Assembly (NCBI GenBank): GCA_029204225.1
Contig: MU835605.1
Span: 1 to 37,798 of the forward strand
Length of the DNA stretch: 37,798 nt
Source: Diphasiastrum complanatum
Taxonomy: Eukaryota > Streptophyta > Lycopodiopsida > Lycopodiales > Lycopodiaceae
Direction: 5' to 3'
Shown here: positions 20,275-30,186 of the stretch, piece by piece
How the letters are laid out: every line of letters starts with the position of its first letter
Position numbering within the stretch: the stretch's first letter is position 1
Program-made: the position numbers and the translations under genes
Notes under the pieces: model-generated
Told to the model about the DNA's origin: nothing
What the model saw: the letters and a program-made list of their open reading frames with translations, nothing else
The model's database searches: none

Positions 20275-21854
20275 GTGGCTCCCTCACCAACACCATCGGT
20301 CACTGACGACAAACCCTCAACTTCAGCGCCATATCCAAATGTGAGGGAAGAGAGAAGACAATACCAGAAAATAAGACACTGGGTACAAAAAGCACAAGAG
20401 GAGGAAAAAGAGCAAGAACGAGACAGCCCCACAGAACCTCCAGTCCGCGTCGAATGGGAACCGCAAGCGGGCTCACCACTGCGCACTGATCAGAATGATC
20501 GGTTGCACCAACATGAACCACCTTTTCGCATGGTGGAGCCCAAGGAACCACACACTAAAAGGCTCACACTTTTGCTGTCAAGCCATGTTAGTTTACCACT
20601 CGGAGAACTACTGCGGATTGCACCACAAGCGAAAAGCCTTTTAGCTGAATGGGCCAAAGCGGATGAGGAGCCAGTGGTGCCTGAGCCCATATATTGTGTG
20701 GGCTATGATGAAACAAGTAACGTCCTCCACATCGGAGCAGCATGGGAAAGTGAGGAACACAACATCACTTTGCAATCAAACACAAGAGATACGAGGATGA
20801 GGCGACAATGGTAGATGGAGGATTGGGTGTCAATCTGATCTCCACTACTTTGTACAAAAAATGGGTTCTACAAGGATTGAAGCCAGCAAGATTTGCCATC
20901 AGACTAGCAGATCTATCCTGTGTGAAACCAAAAGGTGTAGTTGCCGATATTCTCGTAAAGATAGCAGGCATGCAGTTTGTGATTACTTTTGTGGTCATGG
21001 ATATACCTGAATCTCCATCTACATACCGTGTTTTACTGGGAAGACCGTGGTTGAGGACTGTGCAAGTAGTACACAACTGGGGTACAGGGAAACTCACCTT
21101 CGAGAACAGAGAACAGGCTATAAAGGTTGATCCAACCACATGGGCGATGAAACCTATTGCACCCAAGGCTGATGACGGATCATCCACGACATATCATACG
21201 ATTGATCGCCCAAGGCCAGCCAAGGGAGGTCACTATCATTCAGAGACGGATGTCATGAGATGGACAGATGCATTAGCAACTATTGACTGCCAAGCATGTC
21301 AATATGAATCAAATCCAGAATTGAGTACATCTTCACCCAAATGTTACACTATGGACACACCAATCACATTTATGCTGAATATGATAAACATATCATGGCT
21401 GTCAGCGGAGCCTATTGAGAACCCAATGGATGATGATCTAGTCCCTTGGCAACATGCTCTAACTTATAATAAGGAGGTTGAGCTAATTGATGAACAGATC
21501 CTACACCACATAGACCCAGATTGTGACGGAACCAAGAAGGTACCAGCTCAACCACCACAAAAGTCTGCTATGGCGAAAGTCTCAAGGATCGATTTACCCA
21601 AGGCACCTGTGAATAAGAAGAATCAGTTGAAGCAAAGCTACAACCAGGTGATCCGATGGAGTGACCTACCCGAAGAGGCAATAGCTACAGTAGACGTTGA
21701 TATTTGCACCCATGAGGCGAATGTCACAGTAGTGCTGAAGAAAGACAACAAGGATGAACCCACCAAAATGACAAAAAAGAGCAAAAGTTCAAGAGACTAT
21801 GATCCTTGTTGGTGGAATATAAGGACTATTTTGCTTGGAGCTATAGTGATCTAA
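20275..21854 (+). pseudogene. Gypsy 1 linker, aspartic protease and protease-RT spacer
   Basis: The first 180 codons (20275-20814) are charged and low-complexity (EREERRQYQKIRHWVQKAQE), a Gag-Pol linker. The next frame (20808-21854) opens with MVDGGLGVNLISTTLYKKW, the protease active-site segment in which plant Gypsy elements have D-G-G-A/S-G-x-N-I/L-I. YRVLLGRPWLRTVQVV is the conserved distal motif. A spacer of about 250 residues without known domain follows, containing DTPITFMLNMINISWLSAEP, a motif repeated in the second Gypsy copy at 25930-26010. The frame shifts at about 21806-21850 into RT. Confidence 0.82.
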
Positions 21855-22483
21855 ATCCGCCAACAATAGTCCAACATACCATATCCTTGGTGGACGGAGC
21901 AGTCCCCAAGGTGAGCCGTTACTACCGCTGCAATCCGAATTATACAAAAGTGATCAAGCAAGAGTTGCAGAAGCTAATGGATGCAGATTTCATTTACAAA
22001 ATCGAGCACACGAAATGGGTATCACCAATAGTTATAGTACCCAAGAATAATGGCAAAATGCGGATCTGTGTGAATCTGAAGGCGCTTAATGCAGTCACCA
22101 AAAAGGACCATTTCCCTTTACCATTTACGGAAAGTGTCCTCGATAGAGTAGCTGGCGACGAAGTCTACAGTTTTTTGGACGGCTTCAGTGGCTACAACCA
22201 GGTGAAAATAGCCCCCTAGGACCAGCACAAGACATCATTTGCCACGGAATGAGAAACTTATGCCTATAAAGTGATGCCATTTGGACTTTGCAATGCCCCA
22301 AGCACTTTCCAGCGAGCCATGCATGCGGCATTCAAAGATTATTTGCAAAAATTTCTGAAAATTTTCCTGGACAATCTGTGCGTGCATGGACCAGATTCAG
22401 GACACTTATCCAATTTGGAGAAGGTGCTACAAAAATGCCGTGAATACCAGATCTCCCTGAATCCAGCAAAATGTCAATTCTGA
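21806..22483 (+). pseudogene. Gypsy 1 reverse transcriptase, N-terminal two thirds
   Basis: The frame reads YKDYFAWSYSDLNPP, then KWVSPIVIVPKNNGKMRICV and YSFLDGFSGYNQVKIAP, where a TAG occurs, followed by a TGA in place of the tryptophan of FATEWGTYAY. VMPFGLCNAPSTFQRAMHA is intact. The catalytic box reads KIFLDNLCVHG: the usual Y/F-x-D-D has become L-D-N, so the second aspartate is lost. It stops at 22483 (NPAKCQF); the RT connection, RNase H and integrase are missing, and unrelated sequence follows. Confidence 0.87.
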
Positions 22484-23161
22484 AGCATCCCAACGGCTTG
22501 CCCCCATCCAAGTGCAACTTACACTTTGGAAGCAGAGAACACGCACCTGGGGACGGAGGTCAAAGCCTTACAAGACAAAAAGCTCGTCTGGTTAGCTCAA
22601 TTTGCATCGGACACAAGGCCGCTTTCCCAATCAGAGATGAATCTTCTACGGCGTCAGGTGCAGATTTATAGCCAAACCCTCAACAGCTACCAGACGGAGT
22701 TCAATAAGTATCGGACAAGCGCAACGCAAGAGCTCGCCCAGGCCAAGAAAGCCCTCAAGGCATGCCAACAATTTCAAGGTGAAGAAACAGTTCAAAAACT
22801 AGAAAAGTCCCTACTTTTGGGTCTTTTGCCCGTTTTGACCCAAATGAAAGGGTATAACCTCCAAACAAAGGGCACCCGGACTTTACCTGCAAGTACGGTA
22901 TAGCAAAACAGAGTGATTGCAGCGGAGAAAGTGTTCAGAGTACGCCAGAAGTGATTTCACCATTCCACTGGGCACATTGTTGGGAGTTGACGATTGAGTG
23001 CATTTTGGAAGGCGACGCCGATTTGGCTTTCAAATTGGTGGAAAAGCGGCAAGTGTCCTAGTAAGGGAAAAAGTGCAGGTCATTATTTTCAACTTTTGAC
23101 ATCACTGTTGGCCTCGGCATACTGTTCTTAGCCTAAGGCAGAAGTTTCAAGTAGTTTTGCG
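22484..23161 (+). other. Unassigned segment with a coiled-coil ORF
   Basis: The plus-strand frame at about 22500-22903 encodes heptad-like sequence (EVKALQDKKLVWLAQFASD, then LRRQVQIYSQTLNSYQTEF and ELAQAKKALKACQQF) and ends at a TAG-type stop after PASTV. Another frame near 22960 reads FHWAHCWELTIECILEGDAD. I recognise neither. The segment sits abruptly between a Gypsy RT and a Copia gag with no LTR or PBS visible. It could be a captured host exon or an accessory ORF of a retroelement. Confidence 0.4.
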
Positions 23162-24302
23162 ATGGCAAACATCGAAGAGTCCATTTTGAGTGAAAGTAGC
23201 AAATTGGACGGGATTTCCAACTATGCAGTGTGGAAATTCAAAATGAAAAACATACTGATGGAGAAAGACGTGTGGGAAGTCGTCACAGGTGATGAGAGAA
23301 GGCCGCCAAATGAAGCAGACATCAAAGTGTTCGACAAAAAGATAAGGAAAGCTTTGACCTTCATTAACTTGTCAGTGAAGGATCACATCATTACCCACAT
23401 TTGTGATGCTATTACACCCAGACAGGCATGGGATGTGCTAAAGGAGCAGTTCAAAACGTCAAATCCGTCAAGAATCATGTTTCTGAAGTCAAAGTTGAAT
23501 AGTGTTTGCATGGAGCAAGGAGAGCACATTCAGACGTACATGACCAGAGTCAAGACAATGAGAGATGAACTGCATTCTATTGGTGAGCGCATACGTGATG
23601 TGGAGCTGGTGCACAATGCATTGTGCGGCATTGCAGAATCCTATCAGATGTTTGTGTGCGAAATAGCATCAAGAAAAAGATTGCCAACCTTTAATGAGCT
23701 CACAGGAATCTTGATGCAGGAAGAGCAACGACGAGAAATGGTGAAAGCTAGACGTCAAAATACTGACGATCAGGCACTTGCGACACGCCAAAAACAAGGC
23801 AAGGGCAAGGGCAAGAAGAAGTCTAAGCAGCAATTTGCCAAATCTTAGGAGGATGAGGGATCTTCCAATAAAACTAAGAAGAAAGGCAAGTGCTTCCATT
23901 GTGGTAAAAAGGGCCATTGGAAGAGTGAATGTCACAAATTCCTGGCAGAACAAGGCAAGGGAAAACCAAAACAAGCAGGTAACCTTGTCGATGAGGGTGA
24001 GATTGAAGACTCTAGCATCTTCATATCTGCATTGTCATCTAATCAAGATGATAAAGCATGGTATATTGACTCAGGAGCCACAAGACACATGACAAGTAGC
24101 AAGAATTGGTTCAGTAGTATGAAGGTGTTGGATAATGGAACATCTGTCTCACAAGCAGATGGTGAGGTGTGCATGATCAAGGGGATAAGCACCGTTTCAA
24201 TCCAACTACCTGATGGCAAAAGCAGGATAATCAGGTAGGTACTTTACGTACCAGGTTTGAAGAAAAATCTACTTTCTGTTGGAGTCATTACTGATCAAAA
24301 GT
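23162..24302 (+). pseudogene. Copia D gag, zinc knuckle and protease
   Basis: ATG at 23162 starts MANIEESILSESSKLDGISN and a complete Copia Gag (YAVWKFKMKNILMEKDVWEV to KRLPTFNELTGILMQEEQRR). A TAG at 23846 interrupts; in the same frame the CCHC knuckle CFHCGKKGHWKSEC follows near 23890. The protease is well preserved (WYIDSGATRHMTS near 24060). A second TAG lies before VLYVPGLKKNLLSVG at about 24238. The element is cut at 24302 within the GAG-pre-integrase, where a minus-strand Copia fragment begins. Only two stops disable this part, so it is one of the younger pieces. No LTR or PBS was found upstream. Confidence 0.9.
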
Positions 24303-25612
24303 TGATTCATATAATTGAGCCTTGATGGCTCCAATTCCAATTCTAGATTAGAAATGTCAAAACTTCTTGCATTATCTTTATGAAAGAGGAAATAATTAAC
24401 ATATAATGCAAGAATGAATGTTGATCCATCATTAAACATAAGGATAATAACTGGATCATGTTCTCTCAAAATGGATTTAAGAAAGTAAAGAAGAATTCTA
24501 AGTTGACTATGCCAAGAACTCGGTTCTACCTCCATGATCTTGATGATCTCTCCATGATTATGCCAATTCCTTGCCTTCAAAAAATTTTGATCAAATAGAG
24601 CAACACCAAATGGATTGATGAATGCATGAGAGATGTCACTCTCCTCACCTTTCCTTCCTTTGCCGATGAACTCAAGCCTTGATGACTCCATCTTGTTACT
24701 CAAGGTTTTTTTTCTAGTCCTTGGGTATCTTGAGCTTGCCCCTTCACTTGACTTGACTCCAAACCATTAATGATTTGGATAAGATGCTGACCCATACATT
24801 CCTCTTCAAGTTTTCAAGTCTTCCACTTATGAAAGACTATATTTCCACCATGACAACTTATTTGGTGGAATGCATGTAGATTCTACAATCTCTACTTGAA
24901 GAGCAACAAACTACCATTACTCCTATCATTGAAGTAGGATTTTCTTTGGTCCTTACATTGGAATGATCATGCAAAAAGCATGAGGACACAAAGATTTTCA
25001 AAACAAAATGATGTTTCATCTTTTATGACACTATTCAAACTATTACAAAATAGTTATCCAATGAAATTGCTTTATCAACAACAAATGTAGATTGGAAAGC
25101 ATTCAATTTCATTGTCTCGTCATATCTACATAAAGTACTTAACACCATCAATTTTAAACATAAGAAACAAGCCACTTCATGTCTACTAATACTATCCAAG
25201 AAGGATTCAAAGATAGTAGACTCTCCAATGCTCTTCACCCTTGCAAGATGCACACTTGAATGGAAAATTTGCATGCAATTTGATGAATTGGCCTTTTTCT
25301 TTGAGGTACTCCTTGGAGCTCTTGGGTTTTGAGGTTGATCCTCAAAAATCTTCTTCTCTTTGATGCTCCTCCTCAAACCTTGCAAGCTTTCTGTCACAAA
25401 GATTCTTAGTTGCATTTTCAATAGCAACACAAGCATCCAATTTAAACAACCTTCCATATTTAAATCCTTTTGCTATGCAATTATCATTCCTCAAAATGTA
25501 ACAAACACCATGCTTGAAGTGGACATCCAAACCACTTTCCACAAGTTGACCAATACTTAGCATATTTTTGGTGATAATTGATGGTACATAAAGAACATTT
25601 ATTGGATCCATA
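24269..25612 (-). pseudogene. Copia E fragment: protease end, GAG-pre-integrase, hinge, RT
   Basis: At 25611 the minus strand reads NVLYVPSIITKNMLSIGQLV and LDVHFKHGVCYI, the protease end and GAG-pre-integrase start, then GRLFKLDACVAIENATKN. A stretch without known domain follows (25460-25035), with hinge-like sequence to about 24700. At 24560-24269 comes a worn RT piece (HDPVIILMFNDGSTFILALY) where the catalytic YVDD has become YVNY. The integrase core is not recognisable. It faces Copia D head-on and joins Gypsy sequence at 25613. Confidence 0.7.
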
Positions 25613-25614
25613 CT

Positions 25615-26680
25615 TTCTGAGGATTCATTGGGACGCCCGTGGGTTTGAGTTGCACAAGTAATTCATAACTGGGGTTCCAAAAAAAATTATTGAAAACTGT
25701 AAGCAAGCAGTCAAATTTGATTTATTGACTTGGATGATCAAGCTAGCAATTCAAAAGGAAGATGGTGATTCTTCCACAATGGACCATACTTATGATTGAG
25801 CAAGCTTTGGGAGTCCACTATGATTCTCAAACTAATAATGTTAACTGGAATCAAGCACTTGCAATTGTTGATTGTACAGAGGGTTACGTGCGTCAACATG
25901 ATGACAAATCAGAGTTAAGCGACATTCTCATGGCTAAACGCACTCTTGATACACTTATCACATTTCCACTCAATATGATAAATGTAGCATGGATATTAAC
26001 TGAACCAATTTTGCTATGAATCTATCAAAATTAGGGGAAGATGAGAAAATCGTACAAATTGGAGTGCAACTTTTGACAGACCAATTCAATGCATTGAGGA
26101 AGCTGTTGGTGAAGTATCAGGATTGTTTTGCTTGGTCTTACAAGGATCTAAACAGAATTCCTACTTCATTGGTTGAGCATACTATTCCATAAGAGACCTG
26201 ATGCAGTTCCAAAAGTGATGAGATTTTATTGATGCAATCCAGACATTAAAGATCTTATAAAGGAGTTGCAGAGATTATTGGAAGCTGATTTCATTCATGA
26301 GATAGAGCATACTAAATGAGTTTTACCAATTGTCATTGTTCCAAAGAGAAATGGCAAGATGCGAATTTGTGTGAACCTGAAGGCATTGAACAAAGTTATT
26401 GCGAAACGATTATTTTTCATTAGGCTTTCATGAAAAGCATTTTAGATCACCTTGCTAGAGCGGAAGCTTAAGTTTTTCAGATGGATTCAATGGATACAAC
26501 CAAGTTAAAATTGCACATGCTAATCAACATTAAACAAGTTTTGCAACATAATGGGGGACCTATGCTTGTAAAGCTCAACCATTTAGAATTTGTAATGCGT
26601 CGAGTACCTTGTGAGAGATTTCAACAAGTTTAGTCATATTTTGATAAATTGTCAATTGAGGCCAAAACTCATTTTAGACT
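25615..26680 (+). pseudogene. Gypsy 2: older protease-spacer-RT fragment
   Basis: The sequence starts at the distal protease motif (LGRPWV, VIHNWG) and follows the order of Gypsy 1: LAIVDCTEGYVRQHDDKSEL, DTLITFPLNMINVAWILTEP, DCFAWSYKDLN, a K-R-N-G-K-M-R-I-C-V motif near 26350, FSDGFNGYNQVKIAHANQH near 26480, and FGTYACKAQPFRICNASS-like remains near 26560-26600. Stops and frame changes are much denser than in Gypsy 1, so it inserted earlier. Its ends are cut by Copia E on the left and by the Copia C LTR on the right. Confidence 0.82.
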
Positions 26681-26742
26681 TAGAGATAAACTTTTTGAAG
26701 TTATATTAGCTTGAAATACATTCAATAAACACTTTTTGAAAG

Positions 26743-27251
26743 TGTGGGAAAGTTGTTAGTCGATTTTCAGAGAGATTCAAATTTGAACTTTGGATATATT
26801 GAATCTAGTCCCAAAATAGTAGGGTTTTTCATATTGGAGGGAAAGCCAAGTGGCAAAGTAAGGTTTGGACTTGCCATATATTGTTATAACTCGTGGAAAA
26901 AGGGATCTTCTCTCTTCTCTCGCATTTCATCATTATACATGGTTTTCTTTGGGTTCTTCTACTCATTGGTGCACTCTCATAATATCATCTTGCAATTCTA
27001 TGTGTAGAATGATCATTTATTGCTATTTCCAGTTCCACACATGTGAAATACAGTAGGGTACTGTAATTGTATGAAAAAAAACTATATTTTATGTTTTGGT
27101 TCATGTTTGATCAATATCTCTTAGAGTTTGCATCTCATTTTGTATGTAGATGTTGATTTTTCTACATTGGCAGGATTGTTGGTTTGCTCTTTTTTGTACC
27201 CAAAGATCAGGGACATGGATTTGGATCTTGAATGATCTAAAATCCTTCACA
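26743..27251 (+). mobile_element. 5' LTR of Copia C (509 bp)
   Basis: It starts TGTGGGAAAGTTG and ends CCTTCACA directly before a PBS, so the termini are inverted (TGTGGGA / TCCTTCACA). The last 200 bases match 969-1169 on the minus strand. No 3' LTR partner is in the window, as the element is truncated at 29790. Confidence 0.85.
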
Positions 27252-27263
27252 TGGTATTAGAGC
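27252..27263 (+). other. Primer binding site of Copia C (tRNA-iMet)
   Basis: TGGTATTAGAGC, one change from the usual TGGTATCAGAGC, immediately follows the LTR end. About 500 bases of leader without a domain-bearing frame separate it from the gag ATG at 27768. Confidence 0.9.
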
Positions 27264-27767
27264 TATTGTGTTTTAGGTTATGAAAGGATCAACCACATTT
27301 ATCACAGATTTGGAGGAGTTACCAATAGGTCTATATACTTGATCAATTCCAATTTCACACTTGGTTTACTGGGATTAGCCAAGTTTTGGTGCATTAGGAA
27401 GGTGTCATTGGAGGCTACAAGTTGATAAATCAAGTTTTTAGAAATTGCATGTAGAATTTGAGATATTCAATTTTTTGTGATTTTGTCAAAACCCTAATTT
27501 TGATTGGATCTCTAGTTTTGTGAGGTTATTGAACTTTATTTGAGTGTGTTTCAATATTAGGAAGTGGCAAGGATCATTAGATTGAAGATAGATCATAAGT
27601 TGATCAAGATTTCACTATTCTGTGTGTTGAATTTTTAGTTAGAAATGTAGAAGAGATTTGAGAGGTTCCATATCTTTGTGATTTCTTCTTGAGTTCATTT
27701 GTTGACATTCAAGAGAGTTCTTTGTGCATTGGAACAGGCTGAGAGAGGAAGATCAGGTCATTACGAC

Positions 27768-29790
27768 ATGGCTACAAGTGGTGGATTCATGTTGGAAGGC
27801 AATGATAGGCTTACATCAAGTAACTATTCATTGTGGAAAGTGAGGATGGAATCACTTCTTGAGATGAATGATGTTTTGGATATTGTTGTAGGTTTGGAGG
27901 AGAGACCAACAACTCAACAAGATCAAGTGAGGTATGATAAGAGAGCAAAGAAAGCTCTACACATGATTAAGATGAATGTTACCAATGAGCTTCTCAAGGA
28001 GATTGGTAAGTGCACATCATCTTTGGAGGCTTGGGAAGCTTTGAAGAAGCTTTATAAATCCAAGTCTACATCAAGAGTGCTTACTCTTACGGCCTTGGAA
28101 CAAGCCCATAAAAAATTTCATGGCCTTAGAATTGGCCCTAATGCATAAAATGTAAAAGCTGGCACTGTCCCGCTAGATTTTTGACGAATATACAATTACT
28201 CAATGTGTTTTTCAGAAAAATCAATCTGCCAAAGAAATCCCAAGTCATGAGTCCTTGAAGTCACAAAAAATGCAATTTGAACATGGGGACAAACATGGGA
28301 AAATTCGATAACGAAAAAGACATTTGTTCAACAAGGGAACCATTTTGGAAATTTTTTTGACATTATTTGGTTTTTTTTAAAGGTTTTTTTTTATTTCTTA
28401 TAATTATTTTTTCTAATTTTCTCTCTAGTTTTTTGTTTTTTTGAGATTTTTTTGTATAAAATGGTGTTTTTCTGAAAATTTTTACAGTATTTTGTCTTTT
28501 TAGATTGTTTTTAACATTCCAATCTTATTTGTCATTTTTTATGCTTTCAAAGTTTGCAAAAGAAGGAAGAGAGTACTCATGCTTTTGTTTTGAGGGTTAA
28601 AGCATTCCATGATGAGTTAGCATGTATTGATGAAAGCATTAAGGAGGTAAAACTTGTTCAAGTTATACTTAATGGCTTGTTGGATGATCATGCTAATCTG
28701 TTCAAAGTTTTGCTGTTCAAAAGACTTTGCCAAGTATTGTGGATTTGCAAGAGATCTTGGTGAATGAGGAGTATAGGCTTCAATCAAGAGGAGGTGGATC
28801 TACATCGACATCTCATTATGAAGAGGAGGCTATGTTCATCAAAGACAAGTTCAAGGGCAAAGGCAAAGGCAAGTGGTCAAAAGGACAAGATCAAGGTGAG
28901 ACTTCCTCTTTTAGAAAAAAGAAAGATAAGTCTAAGTTGAAATGCTTTTATTGTGCAATCAAAGGGCATTTTGCTAATGAATGTTTGAAGAAGAAAAGAG
29001 ATGAAGGTAGCAAGCAAATCAACTTTACTACTAATGATGAGAATCCAATATCAAGTGAAGGTGACAAAGATTCATGGTGGATTGATAGTGGAGCTAGTTC
29101 ACACATGACTAGTCACAAGGAGTTCTTTACTTCTTTGGTCACTTATGATGGAGCCAATAAAGCAATTCACATGGCCAATGGTGGTGAGTGTGTGATTGAA
29201 GGTATTGGTTCAATTTCTATTTGTCTTTCTACTAATAGGAAGACAAGACTTGATGGTGTTCTTTACATTCCTTCACTTTCAAAGAATTTGCTGAGTGTTG
29301 GTCAAATGATAGAGAAAGAATACATGGTAAAGTTTGGTGGTGATGCTTGTTTCATTACAAATGAAGAAATCTTAGTTGCTAGGGGCAATAAAGAAGGTAG
29401 ATTTTTCAAGCTTGATGCCTTTGTTATGGCTAACAAAAAGGATGGAATGGAAAAGGAGATTGGTCTCAACTTTCCAAAGTTCCCTTTTAGCATCAATAAG
29501 ATTGGTGGATCTTATGCAAAGTCTAACAAGCTTCTTTATATTAGATCTAGGTCAAGATCTAATATGCTTCTTAGAGATGTTCATCTTTGTGCTAACTTGG
29601 CTAGTCTTGAGGATAATGATGGTGTTTCAATGGTTTTTCATGGCAAGTGCAAGCATGCAAAAGGTAAAGAAAGAGCTAACTTCATCAATGGAGGTGAGGT
29701 TCTTCCTTGGAAAAAATTGTTGTTAATGATTTCTTTGATCATATGGGAAAAGATGTTGCTAGGTGCATGCATGAAGGAGGTGGTTCTTTG
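27768..29790 (+). pseudogene. Copia C gag, zinc knuckle, protease and following region
   Basis: ATG at 27768 (MATSGGFMLEGNDRLTSSNY, SLWKVRMESLLEMNDVLD) starts Gag, broken at 28120 by a 424-bp insertion. It resumes at 28550 (SLQKKEESTHAFVLRVKAF) and shifts frame once near 28715 (to PSIVDLQEILVNEEYRL). CFYCAIKGHFANEC is the zinc knuckle (28945) and WWIDSGASSHMTSHKEF the intact protease motif (29075). VLYIPSLSKNLLSVGQMIEK and EGRFFKLDAFVMANKKDG lead into about 110 residues with no known domain before the frame ends in the direct repeat at 29793. Integrase, RT and RNase H are absent. Apart from the insertion and one shift, the reading frame is well kept, so this is a younger copy. Confidence 0.88.
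28121..28544. mobile_element. 424-bp AT-rich insertion in Copia C gag
   Basis: TTTCA occurs on both sides (28116-28120 and 28545-28549), and removing the insert with one copy restores AAATTTCAAAGTTTGCAAAAG and the Gag frame. GCATAAAATG near the left end and the inverse of GCATAAAAAATG at the right end suggest imperfect TIRs, although about 21 extra bases lie outside the left one. The centre is T-rich and non-coding. Probably a MITE; the superfamily is unclear. Confidence 0.7.
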
Positions 29791-29792
29791 TA

Positions 29793-30020
29793 ATACCCTA
29801 TTACATGCATATTTTTCTTAAATTACTATTTTGTGATGCAAAATCCCAATCAACCTACTCAACTGATGAAGATAACCACCGAATATGAAGAAATATCTAA
29901 TGGACCTGACAATGATAAGTCATTCAAAGATATTTTTAGAAAATAAAGAGGCCTAAAATAAATGTGACGGAAGGAAGGACTATAACTCGAAGGGCAGTTA
30001 TGAAACGACATGAACCTTAA
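29793..30020 (+). repeat. Direct repeat R, copy 1
   Basis: The sequence ATACCCTATTACATGCATAT through GAACCTTAA matches 32432-32657 in the same orientation with roughly 10 percent differences and small indels. It abuts Copia C on the left. It has no frame and no TG/CA termini. Confidence 0.85.
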
Positions 30021-30090
30021 AGATAAAAATTATAAAAAGATAAAAAGTCCATTATGGAATGTGTTGAAGAAATATCTTTTCTTTGATGTA

Positions 30091-30185
30091 AGAGTGATGT
30101 ACACACATTGTATACTATATTGAAGTAAAGACTTTTTATCTTTTATCTTTACTTCAATATATAGACAATGTGTGTACATCACTCT
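30091..30185. repeat. About 40-bp near-perfect hairpin
   Basis: The left arm (30091-30131, AGAGTGATGTACACACATTG at its start) is repeated inverted at 30146-30185 with only small differences around the TATA-rich middle; the loop is 14 bases. It lies next to the 3' end of the coiled-coil gene. It could be a tiny foldback MITE, a cruciform or the source of a small-RNA precursor. Confidence 0.85.
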
Positions 30186-30186
30186 A

